Of a stretch of DNA of 64,000 nucleotides, positions 44,296 through 57,537 are shown piece after piece. The notes beneath the pieces are model-generated. The model saw only the letters and a list, made by a program, of their open reading frames with translations, did no database searches and was not told the DNA's origin. The translations under genes and the position numbers were made by a program. How positions within the stretch are numbered: the first letter of the stretch is position 1; each line of letters begins with the position of its first letter. Source of the stretch: Strobilurus pachycystidiatus (taxonomy: Eukaryota; Basidiomycota; Agaricomycetes; Agaricales; Physalacriaceae); contig JAHLMK010000010.1 in NCBI GenBank assembly GCA_019915135.1, positions 558,001-622,000 of the forward strand, written 5' to 3'.

Positions 44296-47200
44296 ATGCA
44301 CAAAAACGGAACCAAAAGCTCCTTGTTCCCAAACGACACGCACCTTCACAACTTACCCTCTTCCATGCCTTCTGAAGATCTCCCAGACCACTCAGGCGAC
44401 GATTCACCCGAACGCTGCTGCTGCCACTGTCAATGCGCATCAGTGGTCAACGAAGCCATTTCTCCCACAGCGGCAGGTCATCAACCAGAGACAGCACCGG
44501 TCAATGTGGCGGTCGATGAATCCTCTGCACGTCGCTGCCACCATCGCTCGAAAGCCTGTCTACTTGGTGCACATTCCACTCGAAATACAACCCACCAGCT
44601 CGGTGAGATGAAATTATCGAGTCCGCTTCCTTTTCACAGCTCTGATCTATGTATCCGATTTCTAGATCCGGGGAACTACGAGGCCAAATATCCGCCTGAT
44701 GAGGAGTATAAGGAGATGTCCTCCAACGCTCGTGTCTGGAGAGTCTACGGTGATGAGACTGCCAAGATTGACTCCGAAAAGGCCGACGACTGGAGAGATG
44801 GTCTTGACATGCTACTCGTTTTTGTAAGTCGATCGACTAAGACGATCATTCTTCCCTAATTGCCTACAGGCCACTCTCTTCTCCGGCGTCGTCACTACCT
44901 TTGTCGTCCAAACCTGCCAGAGCCTTCGCGTTGATTATAACCAGGTCACATCTACAGCGGTGTATCAGCTTCTCGACTTTCAAGTCGCCGTCGCTCAAGG
45001 AGTCTCGATGGCCAATTTCACATCCCCGTCTAATCCTGCCGTATCGTTCCAACCTCAAACTATCGATCTATGGATCAACGGCTTGTGGTTCACGAGCCTC
45101 GGTCTGAGTCTGTCAACTGCTCTCTTCGCGGTCTTGGTGAAGCAGTGGATTCATGCCTACATGTCCGTCCCCTCTGGCTCCCCACGCGACATGGCGCGAG
45201 TCCGCCAATTCCGATTCAACGGCTTCACGAAATGGCACGTCCCACTCATCATCGGTCTTCTTCCCATCCTCATACACGCGTCACTGGGCGCGTTCTTTGT
45301 CGGTCTCGTCTTGTACCTGTATGGAATGAGCGGTATCATTGCAGCCACGCTCGGAGCCGTTGGAGGCGTGGCGTTCCTCGTTTATTTCACGACCAACTTG
45401 ATACCAGTATTTTGCGCCGATTGCCCTTATAAGACGCCACTATCAGATTACCTATACCCATTCCTGCGTTATCTTCACAAACTCATTCTCCCTCTGTTCC
45501 ATCCGCCCCTGGGGAAGAAGGCCAGCAAGGGCTCGGCAATTGCAATCCAGTCCCTGGTTCACATGGAGCGAAAAGCGGTCTCGCGCAATGCAGAAAAGCT
45601 TGACGCGCTTTCTATCTGCTGGATGCACAATACATCTCCAAACGTTTCCGTGCAGAGCATTGCACTGCAAGCACTCAGTGGCTTACCGCTGCAATGCGTA
45701 CCTACGGTCAACGGCCCCAATGGCATAGCATGGCCGGTTCGAGATGCTGATACACTCCCCGTCATCGAAGCATTCGGAGCTCATCATCGATATGATCAAC
45801 CCGTTGACCGTTTGGAGCGCTTCCAGCGGGCAGCTATTCGATTTGGCAAATTCCGCATGACAGCAAAGTTGCAAAACCCAAAGACTGCGAAGTACGACAT
45901 CATACACTTCCCTTCGACTGAACGCGCCATCAAGCTGGTATGCGATAATCTCTCCGGAATCAATGTTGGCCCCGAGACTGTGTATGATGTCATTTTTTGG
46001 GGCAAAATCTTCGAACACGCTCTTTCTGGTCCTGACTTCCTCGAATCGAAGTCTCACTCGCCAACAACTGCATGGATCGAGCTTCTGAGATGCGCAGTTT
46101 CCAAATTCCATAACTGCACCTCTTCCGACTGTCGAGGTCTTGACAACGTCTTGTTCACGTTCAAGCTAGGACGCGAACAAATTCCACTTGTCATCAACCG
46201 GTACAGCATCGAGGAGAAGAATGGAATGTCCTCGACTCTGAGTGGTGCTCTTACTACCAATATGCGACCATCTTTTCTACAATGGTTGCTTCACGTTGGA
46301 TTTGGCGGAACGTCCATTCGTTCACAGCACAACCATACTCAGGACCTCCCTGATGATGTTCTGCTCGTGCTGTCAATGTTGCAGAGCTCGTATGTTCAGG
46401 CCACATCTTCAGCCGACCCCCGTGGACCCTCGAAAAGTCTCTTCAAGAGGGTCCTTGAATTGACTCGTAACTATGCTCTGGGTTATCAGGGTGGTTCGGA
46501 CGACGTCGAGCACAAGGATATTGATCGTGCGACAATTTTTGCACTGAAATCCGTGGTGTGCTCCCCGTCCTTTGGTACAGATGTCACCATAGTCGCGGAG
46601 CACAAGGTCATAATCCTGCACAGCCTTTTCAGTGGACTCAACCGTCGATATGAATTTTGCGGCCTTGGCGATCACGATTCTTCTTGGCTGACCCCAGAGT
46701 TATTCGATACTGTGTGGGAGATTGTCACCGACCTCTCCAAATCAGCTGATACACCTCACGGATGTCAAGTTGTCGCCCACGTTTTCGCATACGTCTCTCG
46801 GTTTGCGTCCCAGGCGCACGCTACAAAGACGATATATGCGCATCTCATTGAAACAGATTGGTTGAGTGATATCGGAGAACGATTTGAGCGTCTTGCTCAC
46901 TCCAAGGCGCCACATGTCGACAGACTCCCGACATTCTGGGTCCCGGGATACACCTACATGGCAGTCACATATATAGATGGTCTAGCTTCCTATGTCATCC
47001 GGACGACACCGGAGCTGCTCAAGAAAGCGCAGGCGTACATTTCCTCACCGAGAAATTTTGCCGCGCTTTGCAAAATCCTGCTACTATCCGATGCAGATAC
47101 ACAGGATAGGCTCTGGCGTTTGCCATCCGTGGTGGAGCGCAACGGCTGGGCTGATTGCTTGCAGGATCTTTCGAAACTTCTGGCTTGCGACGGAGCTGAG

Positions 47201-47383
47201 GACGAGTATGTCCACGTCGAGTCATTTATGGGGCAGAATATCGGACGAAACAATAAGAATCACTATCGATCTCTTGAAGTGCTGCCTGCTTTGGTCGCAA
47301 CACTGTCACAGGACATCGCTCGTGGCAACGCGACTCCCCCTACGATTGGTCGACCGCCTGCGCAGGTTAGCTTCGTTTCATAA
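44296..47383 (+). CDS. DUF6535 multi-pass membrane protein
   Basis: Two exons (44296-44823 and 44870-47383) give 1,013 residues from MHKNGTKSSLFPNDTH. The N-terminal ~150 residues are hydrophilic, with a Cys/His-rich stretch. The DUF6535 domain follows: DDWRDGLDMLLVFATLFSGV, then four hydrophobic spans (around LFSGVVTTFVVQ, NGLWFTSLGLSLSTALFAVL, VPLIIGLLPILIHASLGAFF and IIAATLGAVGGVAFLVYF) with the typical VKQWIHAYM and VRQFRFNGFTKWHV segments between them. The remaining ~650 residues are soluble and helical, as in other Agaricomycete members. Function is unknown. Fragments of related genes lie at 3230-3760 and 7014-7079, so the family has been duplicated and lost locally. Confidence 0.8.
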
Positions 47384-50066
47384 TGTCGTTGTTTCCACAG
47401 ACTCATCCTGAGGAATAGTCAACGATCGATGCGCATAGAAGCGAGGGCGGCAAGACAATCATGAAGAGGCTTATTTCATACTGCAGGACAATACTGCATC
47501 ACGGAGGGTCAAATATCAGTGCAGCTAGTTCAAGCTCGAGTGCATCGAAGGGAATTCTAGGACCATAGATTAGTACAGTCGGTGTACACATATGCATGCC
47601 ATGGCGGACTCGCCGTTTGTCATACAAGTCGACGAGTAATCTGGATCTTTGCTGTTGTCGTTTTCTACCTACACCTTGAATCACATCATCTCCTGTAACA
47701 GCTATGGGTAAGTGCGCGGTGCAGAGAATCTCCCGAGCTTTGACAGCTGGAGTCTGGATCTGACCATGCGATAATGGTGGAAGAGTTATTGTGTGATGCG
47801 ACGGAGACGAAGCTTAGACATCTACTGCAACCCCAGAGCCGCCAAGAGGCAGTTCCAGATAATGCCCAGCAAAAAAGGCGGGAACCATTCTCCCCTTCTC
47901 CCGACAAGAGACACGGATGGGGGTACCCCTTCGCTGTGGACGAATCTACCCGCGCCAGAGTACAAGTCGATACACTCGGGAACATACGAGGCAATTTGTT
48001 TGAACAAGGCCCACGGCTGGCGGAGATGCTTCTCCGGGTCTCGAGAAAAAGGCAAAAAGGGTTTGAAGAAAGATAGGGTCTATCCCGAGCACTGCAACAC
48101 CGCGACAACCGAGCGTCGTCTGGCCGAACCAGAACGAGGCAGTATGTTCGACTTGGTCCTCGCCGCGTGCAGTGCCCATTGTCGTGCTTGAGGTCGTCGG
48201 GGACGAGAAGAAAGAGGGAAATGTCGGAAAGGAGTTGTTGAGGCGGTGGTAAGAGAAGGGAAAGGGAAATGGGAGTCGATCAAAGGAAATGAGCCAATTA
48301 TTAAATTCGTCGAGCCAGTGTTTGCATATGTTGGGAGTGTTGCCACTGTCTGAGATCGGAGGTTCAGTCAAACCGACCGAGGCGGAGGCGCGGCGCGCTA
48401 ATCGTCGACGATGCGCCGTCGTGGAGGTTATTAGCACGCGTCACAGTCGCGTCGAGTGTGGCGTCCATATTGCAAACCAAGAAAAAATAAAATAAGCAGT
48501 CAATGAGAGGGAGGTCTATCTCATCAAAAACTTGGCACGAAGAGCAGCACGGCGGCGTTGGGGACGGCAAGACATTTTGACGTCGACGTCGGGGTAGGAA
48601 GTTAAGGATTTCACTTACCCGGGTCTTTACCCCTCTTGCTTCCGTCTATCACGACGCTACGCCCAACGGCCATCCTAGCGGTCACTGGCAGCTTGTTTGG
48701 CGTGTGGACCAGGATACCATTGGACCATTAGTTGGAGAATTGACTGATTCACGCGTGGTGCGCTGTTTTGGCTTTGTGTGTGCCTACGCAGGAATCAAAC
48801 GATCAACGAATAGCGCGTCAAACACACAGTGCCCACTGCATTTTTCAGTCCCCAGCCCCGATTTCCGTATCGTCTTTACCAACGACGCAAAATGTCCTAT
48901 CCCGGATGGATCCACTGGCTAGCACCGAAGTGTTCGATGACTTGAACCATGTCGTGCTATGACAAGGCGAAGATATGCCGTCTGTATCGCTATGAATGTT
49001 ACCCACCATTCGTCAAACTCCCACTTACATACCCCACAGTGGTCTGAACTCCCGTCGTCGATGGGCTGTCCGCGCTCGATATCGTCTTGCCCTCTCGCAG
49101 AATGGCTGTCGTTCCCCGTTGCTTCTAGCAGGCCTCAGCCGGCACGTAGTTCTGGTCCTGGCTGATTCCCCGCCTCCTTGGATGGCCCGCTTCACCAGAC
49201 CCCATTGTTCGCGTTCCTCAGGATACATAGGACCCATAGCCCGAGGACCTCATCATGCAAGCTGAGATCACGTATCCCGTCCAGATGACCAACAGTGGTA
49301 TAAAGACTGTCGCCTCTCACAGTTGGCCTTCGGTCTTCCGGGAGTAACACTGGCAGCTCAAGCGGATCGTGACTGGTATTCAGAAGATCTAGACGATAAC
49401 AGTACCACTCTGTATGCACATCGTCTCAAGGTAGTGCTGAACCTCGAACCTCGAACCTCGAGATGCCTGGATGCTGAAGATGGAGGCGCAAAAGATGATA
49501 GAGACGCCGTCGTAGACAATATTGAAGGACATGGTGGCCGCTACAAATTAGCGACAGAAGGAGGTCGAGGCGCTTGGCAGCGTCGAAAATGCCCCTTCCG
49601 AATGTACGCCGTGTTTTCCCTCGTTTGTTTCGCGGATTGCTCATACCTCCCACAGCGCTGCTCCGGAATCCTCTCTGTTCTCAGTGGTATCTATACCTCG
49701 CAGGTGGGGCGTGATACCCAGACCTCGGGAAACCTGTCATAGAGGCCGGCGACAATGCGAACTGAATGACAGACTCTCTACCTATACAGTAGACTCCGCA
49801 CAATGCCCATTATCGTCTGGTACGATTAACTTGCAAGAGCGCGCTTGACGGCAAGAGTCTCCGGAGGTCAGAAAAGGATGTGGGGTGGATTTCTCTCATT
49901 GTGGGCCGATTGTTAGACGTTAGACTCACACCGAAAGATTGGTAACCGTGACGGCCAACGCACACCTCTTACAGCATCAGAGCAAGCTGTTGAAACTTGC
50001 ACTCATACTCCGACGCTCGCCTGACATATTCGCTACTCTCCCTTCCCCCGACTTCTTCATAACGCC
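47384..50066. other. 2.7-kb region without a supported gene
   Basis: Frames on both strands are short and overlapping. A minus-strand frame at 47946-48437 and a plus-strand frame at 49323-49742 were examined and show no domain, no splice partners and low-complexity composition. The region probably contains untranslated sequence and decayed coding fragments. Confidence 0.4.
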
Positions 50067-51105
50067 ATGCCAAGTCCTCATGTTCTCGACCCCGCGATAT
50101 GTGCTCTAATGCCTAGAGCGGAAGTGCACCGTACGACGCGATTTGAGCGTCTCTACAAGTACCTGGTAAGCACGAATCCATATGCTAGAAGCGAAGAACA
50201 TGATGAACTTACGAAGAGCAGCACAAACACCAGGTCCTCTACGTTGCTCGATTCGTCTTCCTTACTCTGGCGGGCGTCTTCGCAGGGAGTGCAGCGCTGT
50301 TCAGCGACGATGAGAGGATCTCCGCTCCCTGGTGTCTCAACTGGACTCTCGCTCTCTGTGCGCTGGCTAGTGTCATGGGCGACTTGTCAATGGTTCGCCA
50401 CTGATTGCACTTTTTGCCGTCTTGTCTTGCTGACCATCGTGTTCGCCTACTATCAGAGACCCGACAACGCGCTCTGGTATTCCTGGAACTCGCTGCCCTT
50501 TCTGCCCATCTCGTACAAACCCGTACGTCCGGTGAAGTGGAGGAGATTCAAGCAGATGTTGATTTCCTTGGTGAGTAACCCTCGTATTTAAACTATCTTT
50601 TTCACGATACTTACTGGCAGGGACCTTTTAGGATCACTACTTTGTGTTAACTTTCCTCGAGACCACTTGCAGTATGTTAGCGGGAGCATACGGGGCCTCG
50701 ACTCTGGCATGGCAAGCGATTCACAGACTACCTGCATTTGGGTCGCTCGTCCTCACAGTTGCGCTGTGCGTGTTCGCAATCGCTTTACACCTCTTGAAGG
50801 CGAAGGTAGGCGACATCAGTTGACTTCTCATAGCGCCACCCACGACTGACTCGATATCGAAGGCCAGACAGCTACGAAAAGTCCTGTATGGCGCAATATG
50901 GGATACCCACTCTCAGCAACTTCAAGCTTCTGCAGGCATGGACCCCCAAATCACGCCGAGTTGGGAGGCCGGGGGTCTGTTTACGAATTACGTTGCGCCG
51001 AAAAAGCAAAAACGGTCGGACGGTGACTGCGAGATGGACATCAAGGAACTGAGGCCAAGGAGAGTACCCTACCAGGGACTATTTCCAGGGTATTTTGGGC
51101 AATGA
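50067..51105 (+). CDS. small multi-pass membrane protein
   Basis: The start MPSPHVLDPAICALMPRAEV at 50067 is followed by introns joining RLYKYL to QHKHQVLYVARFVFLTLAG, VMGDLSM to RPDNALWYSWNSL, and further exons with TFLETTCSMLAGAYGAS and LPAFGSLVLTVALCVFAIAL. Four hydrophobic segments are visible (VARFVFLTLAGVFAGSAALF, LNWTLALCALASV, AGAYGASTLAW, SLVLTVALCVFAIALHLL). A hydrophilic tail ends QGLFPGYFGQ. No family was recognised. It ends 272 bp before the NACHT-ankyrin gene on the same strand. Confidence 0.55.
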
Positions 51106-51376
51106 ATGAATAATACTTTTGGGAGCCGTTGCACGAAGAAGACTATGCCAGTTCTGAGAAAGTTCATTTTGTACAAAGATGGAAGGGGCACGTCTGGAGC
51201 CTGAAGGCGTACTACCGGCGTGTTGGCACTGTATGTGACTGTGCGGAGCAGACGTCCACATAAGACTAAGTATGGCGTGGAAATTGGGAGACCCACCCAG
51301 GCACGTTTGATCAATACTCGGGACCGACCGGCGGCGACTCGTCAGCCACTGATCTCGTCTTTGATCTCAGATCACC

Positions 51377-54300
51377 ATGCACAAACTCAAGAGCATCGGC
51401 AAGCGAATGACTCGCGTCTTCCACGGCAAGCCAGCATCCGGGAACGCAGCTTACAAAGTACCTCCGCCCGCGCGCTCACTCGACGAAGCATCTGTGCCTG
51501 CCAAAGTAGGCGACCGAGAGACGCCCTCGCAGCGCATTCTACCCGATAAACCCAAACTGGTGGACGCAGTCATCTCCAACGCAGATGTCATTCTCAGCGC
51601 GCTCGATAAAGTGGGAGAGCTCGTGCAGACTGTCCCTTGGGTGGGACTCGTGGTGATGGCGATGAGAAAGCTGCTCGAGATGTACAAGGTTAGCCAATTC
51701 AATGCTCTTTCCTATGATGCGCCGTAGCACTCGCTCAACTCTGACCCAGAATTATACCTCGGATCAAGACCAGATAGCACAACTGGTCAGCAAATCCGAA
51801 GCCATCTGGCATACGATCGCGCCAGTGCTCGAAAAAGTCCAGGCGACTAATCGTTCGGCTTTGCTTGACGATCTCAAGGCTGACCTGCTCGGCTACAAGG
51901 AGTGAGTTTGTCTTTGTGCAAGACATCAGGGAGATCCTGACATTCCCAGACTACTAGACAACGTGACCAACTATGTCGAACGATACAAGGAGCACAGCAA
52001 GTTCACGAAGGGCGTAGCTCACGACAAGTTTAGTGATGACTTTGAGGTCCTCGATAAACAGATGGACCGGTACAGCGATCTTCTTCAAGTGAGTAATCAA
52101 TCAGTTCAGTAAGCATCAATCCTGATCTACCATTCCTCAAGGTTAAATGCGCTCTCGCTTTGATTGTGAAGGTCGACTATCTTCACGGCCGAGTGTAAAT
52201 GTCCCCACACACCTCTCATACCCGTATCTGACGTAGTTGTCCAGTCTGGAAACCGATATTTTCACATGGCTAGAAAGTCCCCCGAACGGGCGCTCCAACC
52301 TCACGCGGGCTCGAGAGGAACGAATGAGGAACACAGGCAAATGGCTCGTCTCATATGACAAACAATACCTTGAATGGAAGAGAACTCCCGGGTCTCTATT
52401 ATGGATATCGGGTCGTTGTAGGTCTGCCAACCACGACATGCGCACAGTGACTGACCAGGGATTGTAGCGGGCACGGGAAAGACAATTCTCAGGTATCAAC
52501 AACCCTCCAAGTCCTGCTTGTGTTTCTGAATCCTTCCTGTCCAGCTCGAGGATCATTGATGACATTGATGTCGACAAAAGCACCCCGCTCGCGTTCTTCT
52601 ACTTCAGCGTCAACGAGTCCGATGGTAAGAAGGACCGATTAAATCCGGCCATCCGATCCCTTCTCTACCAGCTCTCATTCTACACCCCAACTCCCCATCA
52701 CATCACGAGCGACTACTATCACACGGCCGGTCGTGGTGGGCACATCTCCCCTTCGCATGACATTGTCCTGGAGATGTTGGAGAAGGTCCTCCAGGACCTT
52801 CCCGACACTTATATTGTCCTTGATGCACTAGATGAATGCATTGCATCGGAACACCAGCACTTCCTCGACTTCATTGTGCTAGTCCATCAATGGCAAAGGA
52901 CAAAGTTGCATTTTGTGGTAACCAGTCAGCCGCGTGATCCATTCACGACCCGTCTTCCACACATTTCTGTACAGATTGTGCTTTCCCGGGACCTTATGAG
53001 GGATGATATCTGTGCCTTCATTGCTGATCAGCTTCAAACAAATGATGCTCTGAATCACTGGGCGCCACAGCAAAAAGAGGAGATAACAACAACTCTCATG
53101 AGACGCGGAGCAAGCATGTAAGATTGTAATGATTGGCTCCCTCCATAAGTGTGTCTCATTTTTTGATGTAGGTTCCGTTTTGTTGCTTGTATGCTTCATG
53201 AGCTTGAAAAGTGTCGCAATCAGAAGGACTTGGCTACAGTGTTCTCAAAGCTTCCTCAGGATCTGAACACATTATACGATCAGATTCTCCTGCGTAATGG
53301 GACATATGATCCAGTCTTACATTGCGCTCTTCGGTGGATTTGCCTTTCTAGACGTCCTCTAACAATTGACGAGTTGAATGATGCTGCATTGGCATTTGAC
53401 ACATCAGCTCCCATGTGGCAATTTGATCCTACTATGCGCACTCAAAATAAAATGCAGCTGACAAAACAGTTATCCAGTCTTGTAGTTGTGGTGCCAGTCA
53501 TTGCGGGCACTAAATCCTTGGTGCGTAAATAATCTTCTTTTCTCATATTAAAGATTAAAAAATGTTACACATAGGTTTTTCTAGCACACTCATCTGTTCG
53601 TGATTATCTCATGTTGACTCCTGCAGTAACAAATACTGCAAAATGGTACAACATTCAACCATTATCTGGCCACAATATAATTGCCCATGCATGTCTTGCA
53701 CAGCTCTGCTACTTTGGCATATCTGATCATGATATTGACTTTCAAGCATTGGTGCAATATGTAAAAAAGTCTGGCATGTCATCTGGTGACTCTTTTGTAA
53801 CAGCATATTCTCAATCACATCTCTTGTTATATTCTGTGACACACTGGCTAGATCATCTGGATCACAGTGATATTCAACCAGGGACACTGAAATTGGGAAA
53901 TCTGCTTCTAACTCCTGGAAGCAGTCAGTGGCAAATTTGGAGAAAATGTCGCAAAGCTATCTACCAATGCAACAATGGTGAAAAATTTCAAAAATCACTC
54001 TTGGAATTTGCAGTGTATGCACAGAAAGAGAATGTTGTGCCTTATATACTTGAAGTTGGTTTGGTTCAGAGAGAAACATTCAATAATGCTTTCAATCAAT
54101 CTTTCAAGTATTGGGATCTCAGGCTAGCACAACTTTTTCTAACTCATGGTGGCAACATCAATTTTTCATTATGGTCTGATGATCCAGATGCTAAATATGG
54201 CACTTGCCCTTTGCATGCTGCTATTATATTTGAAAACATGGACATGATTCAATTGCTTGTGGATAAGGGTGCCAATCTTGACCAGGGTCTTTGTGAAGCA

Positions 54301-55515
54301 GTTGAACGGGGTTATGTTGATATTATACGGCTATTGATTGATCACGGTGTCAATGTCAATTTCAAAGGTGAAAAACAACAAACTGTACTTCAGACTGCTA
54401 TACTTTGTTCAGTGCAAAATGACCTCAAACTTGATATTATTATCATGCTCTTAGATGCAGGGGTAGATGTAAATGCTTGTGGAAATGATTATGGAAATGC
54501 ACTGCAAACAGCATCTTCTATTGGTGATCAAGAGATTGTTGCTTTACTATTACAACACGGTGCCAATGCCCATGCTCAAGGGGGTTTCTGTGGAACCACA
54601 TTACAGGCAGCAATAGATGCTCAATGTACAGCTGTGGTCCAGATTCTACTTAAACACAATGTTGACGTCAATGCTCAAGGTGGTTGGTATGGGAGCGCAT
54701 TGCAGACAGCGTCATGTTTTGAGGACACATCCATCATTCAAACTTTGCTTGACCACGGCGCCGATGTCAATATGCAAGGTGGTGAATTTGGAAGTGCATT
54801 ACAAGCAGCATCATATTATGGGCACACAGCTAACATTCAAATTTTGCTTGACCACGGTGCTAATATTAATGCACAAGGTGGTGATTCTGGAAGTGCATTA
54901 CAGGCAGCATCATATGCTGGATACATAACCATTGTCCAAACTCTACTTGACCACGGCGCCAACATCAATGCCCAAGGCGGTAAATATGGGACTGCATTGC
55001 AGGCAGCATTGCTTGGGAAACACATGAAGGTTATTCAAATCTTACTTGATCATGGTGCAGATGTCAATGCTCAAGTTGATGAATACTATGGCAATGCATT
55101 GCAGGCAGCTTCGGTTGTAGGATATACAGAAGGCGTTAAAATCTTGCTTGATCATGGTGCCAACATCAATGCTAAGAATAGTCTGTCATGTAAATATCAT
55201 GGGAATGCATTGCATGCAGCATCAAGCCAAGGAAACATAACTATTGTTCAAGTTCTTCTTGAGCATGGTGCCAATGTTAACGCAGTAGGATTTGGAAATC
55301 GTGAGACTGCTCTACTAGCTGCAGTATGGGGTCTATTGGATCATCCGTGGAGTTATCACAAAACCAATGACTGGGTGGAACTTGTTCGCTTATTATTAGC
55401 GCATGGGGCCGATGTTGAGCATGCATTGGACTCTCTATCTAAGTCAAAATATGGATGTAACTCAAGAATCATGCAGACGTTACTGGATCACAAAGCAATA
55501 AAAATTCAAGAATAA
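51377..55515 (+). CDS. STAND (NLR-like) NACHT-ankyrin protein
   Basis: The start MHKLKSIGKRMTRVFHGKP at 51377 is followed by a helical N-terminal domain (VQTVPWVGLVVMAMRKLLEM, SKSEAIWHTIAPVLEKVQ) of the kind that precedes NACHT in basidiomycete STAND proteins. The NTPase Walker A is GRSGTGKT, assembled over a 25-nt micro-exon (52468-52492). Walker B is YIVLDALDECI (~52810), followed by VVTSQPRDPF (sensor-like), a winged-helix region (WICLSRRPLTIDELN) and AHSSVRDYLML. The final exon (from ~53575) holds about 12 ankyrin repeats of the form GSALQAAS...GHT..IQILLDHGANINAQGG. STAND proteins are signal-sensing ATPases used in fungal self/non-self recognition and programmed cell death; the ankyrin array would be the ligand-sensing part. 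Confidence 0.82.
54190..55500 (+). repeat. ankyrin-repeat-encoding array (~102-bp periodicity)
   Basis: About 12 consecutive repeats of 33-35 codons carry near-identical cores (LLDHGANINAQGG, GSALQAASY). The array is markedly A+T rich compared with the GC-rich 5' exons of the same gene. High similarity among repeats suggests ongoing repeat shuffling or gene conversion, as reported for fungal STAND proteins. Confidence 0.75.
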
Positions 55516-56526
55516 TAAAAGAGAGTAAATAGTCATATATGTCACATGTTTTTTGATAATTGATCTTTTTTGAATTTCTCTCTGTGGACTTCTAATTAGT
55601 CATGCTCATGTCCAATACAGCATTTTCCAAGCAACAACTAACATGATATAAACAAATATTTCACTACTGACCAACAATAAATACACCTCAGCACACCATA
55701 AATCATACTCTACACATTATTGTTTACTGCTCAAAAGGATCCAAGTTGAGATATACACCTATATCAACAATTAATAGAAAGTTTACTTGACCCTGTTTTT
55801 CATTTTATATATGCATGCACCTTACCAGGAGATCCTAATTCTCAGACACACTGCAAAAAGAATTGTGTGAGTGCTCTGAGAAACTATGATCAGCACGTGA
55901 ACTAAGCATACACCTAAAATAACCACAAATAGAAATGAAGAAAAAAAAAACAGAATGGAAGAAATAAGAGGTGAGCTTGCTCATTGTCCTTTGAGCCAAT
56001 CTTGCTACCCACACTGTCTCTTAGCAGTCACTATCTCCCACATTGAAGAGAATATTTGCCGCACCTGGCAGCACTAATTTAATCACAGGACTAAACTAGG
56101 CATCACACAGTCAATCTAACTAAAAGGTAAGACAAGTATTGAGTCAAGAAGATCTGGCTAAGCCAGATGCCACTATAGATGAGATCAAAGCTACAGACTA
56201 AACAGTAATCTACTTGCTTATATACGTATACACTGCTGATTATCCTTTGTAGCTCCTTAGCCAAACCTGTTTCCCTCAAATATATCAAGCACCGCCTCGG
56301 TTCTATGACACTCTAGTTTCTTTCTCAGGTGTTTTCTGCATGATGATAGAGACGTCGGTGGTTTGATTTTCTGTGATAACAGGACTGGAATCATACATGT
56401 CCGCCCTTGTCGGGCATCCTGCTTTTCTGGAGGCATTTTGGAGCAGACCAGACGGTGCATGACTTGTTGGGACTATGCTTAGGCGACAGAAGTCAGGCGG
56501 GAGTTAGTACCAGATCAATCCCGCTG
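55516..56526. other. AT-rich intergenic region
   Basis: No gene. The sequence is AT-rich without long open frames. It continues the composition of the ankyrin exon and may include its 3' untranslated region. Confidence 0.5.
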
Positions 56527-56534
56527 TCACAAAT

Positions 56535-56996
56535 TAGAGATGTCCACGAATATATATTCGAGTATATTCTTATTCATACACACGAATAATCCCCCCTCCA
56601 AGGGTCATAATTGTTATTCATGAATATACTCTTAATCTTATTCGTCAACTTAATCTTCACTGCGAATATTTTGCTTTTATTCATGAATATTCACGAATAT
56701 ACAAGTATAATCATCTCAATGTCACTCAAAATCACAGTTAAAGTTATTGAATGAACTATAAATCATTCAAACAGCATCTAAATTTATCATAAACTTGTCT
56801 TCAGTACTGAGAATTCAGTATTGTCAGACACTCATGAATGAGTTGAGGATTATGTGAACTTGAAGGTTCATATTCTATATTCGTCAACTTATTCTTATTC
56901 ACGAATATAATATATTCATCATATTCATATTCACGAATAAGATTAGGAATATATTCATGAATATTCTCCTTTACTCCTTATTCGTGGTCATGTCTA
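56535..56996. mobile_element. non-autonomous hAT-type MITE with 8-bp target-site duplication
   Basis: A 462-bp AT-rich element has terminal inverted repeats of 18 bp: left TAGAGATGTCCACGAATA, right (reverse complement) TAGACATGACCACGAATA, matching at 16 of 18 positions. It is flanked by a perfect direct repeat TCACAAAT at 56527-56534 and 56997-57004. An 8-bp duplication and TAGAG-type ends are diagnostic of the hAT superfamily. The interior has no coding frame and is full of ATTCATGAATAT and ATTCGTGAATAT palindromes, which could fold extensively. Confidence 0.85.
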
Positions 56997-57537
56997 TCAC
57001 AAATCGCCTCTATTCTGCTTCCTCCATTGCGTCTCCACTCCCGACATCGCCACATTCTCCCATCTCTACATTCACCTCGGCCTGAGCCTAGCCCACATTC
57101 ACTTGGCATCCATCATCTTGGCATTGCCTAGACCTGTCCATCAGTGGTCTGATGACCACCTGGGTCCACTCCGGACCGGCTATTGTCTCTACTCCGGCCC
57201 GCCTATTGTCTCGCCACATGGCCCGCCTATTGTCTCGCCACATTAGGACTTCCCATTGTCTTATTGTTCTCCTCCTTACTACACAGCCACGGACTTTGTA
57301 TATATATAGTAGCTCCCTTCCCTGTAGTTTCCTCAGTCTGTTCTCTTTGTCTACTCACTGCTCGGTCGCTCCTAGTACTGGTGTAGCTTGACACACTCCC
57401 CCTTGATATCTATCTCTATCTCTATCCCTCTCTCCTTGTCTCGTTTGTGTGACTTGGGTGGTCGCCTTAGTATTTGGGCACCAGTCTTGACACTAGAACA
57501 GACTCTTCTACACCCACCTCACATCCTCGCTCGGCGC

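Noticed and set aside
47685..48450. Minus-strand frames downstream of the DUF6535 gene
   Set aside because: There is no domain, no convincing splice chain, and the frames overlap plus-strand frames of similar length.
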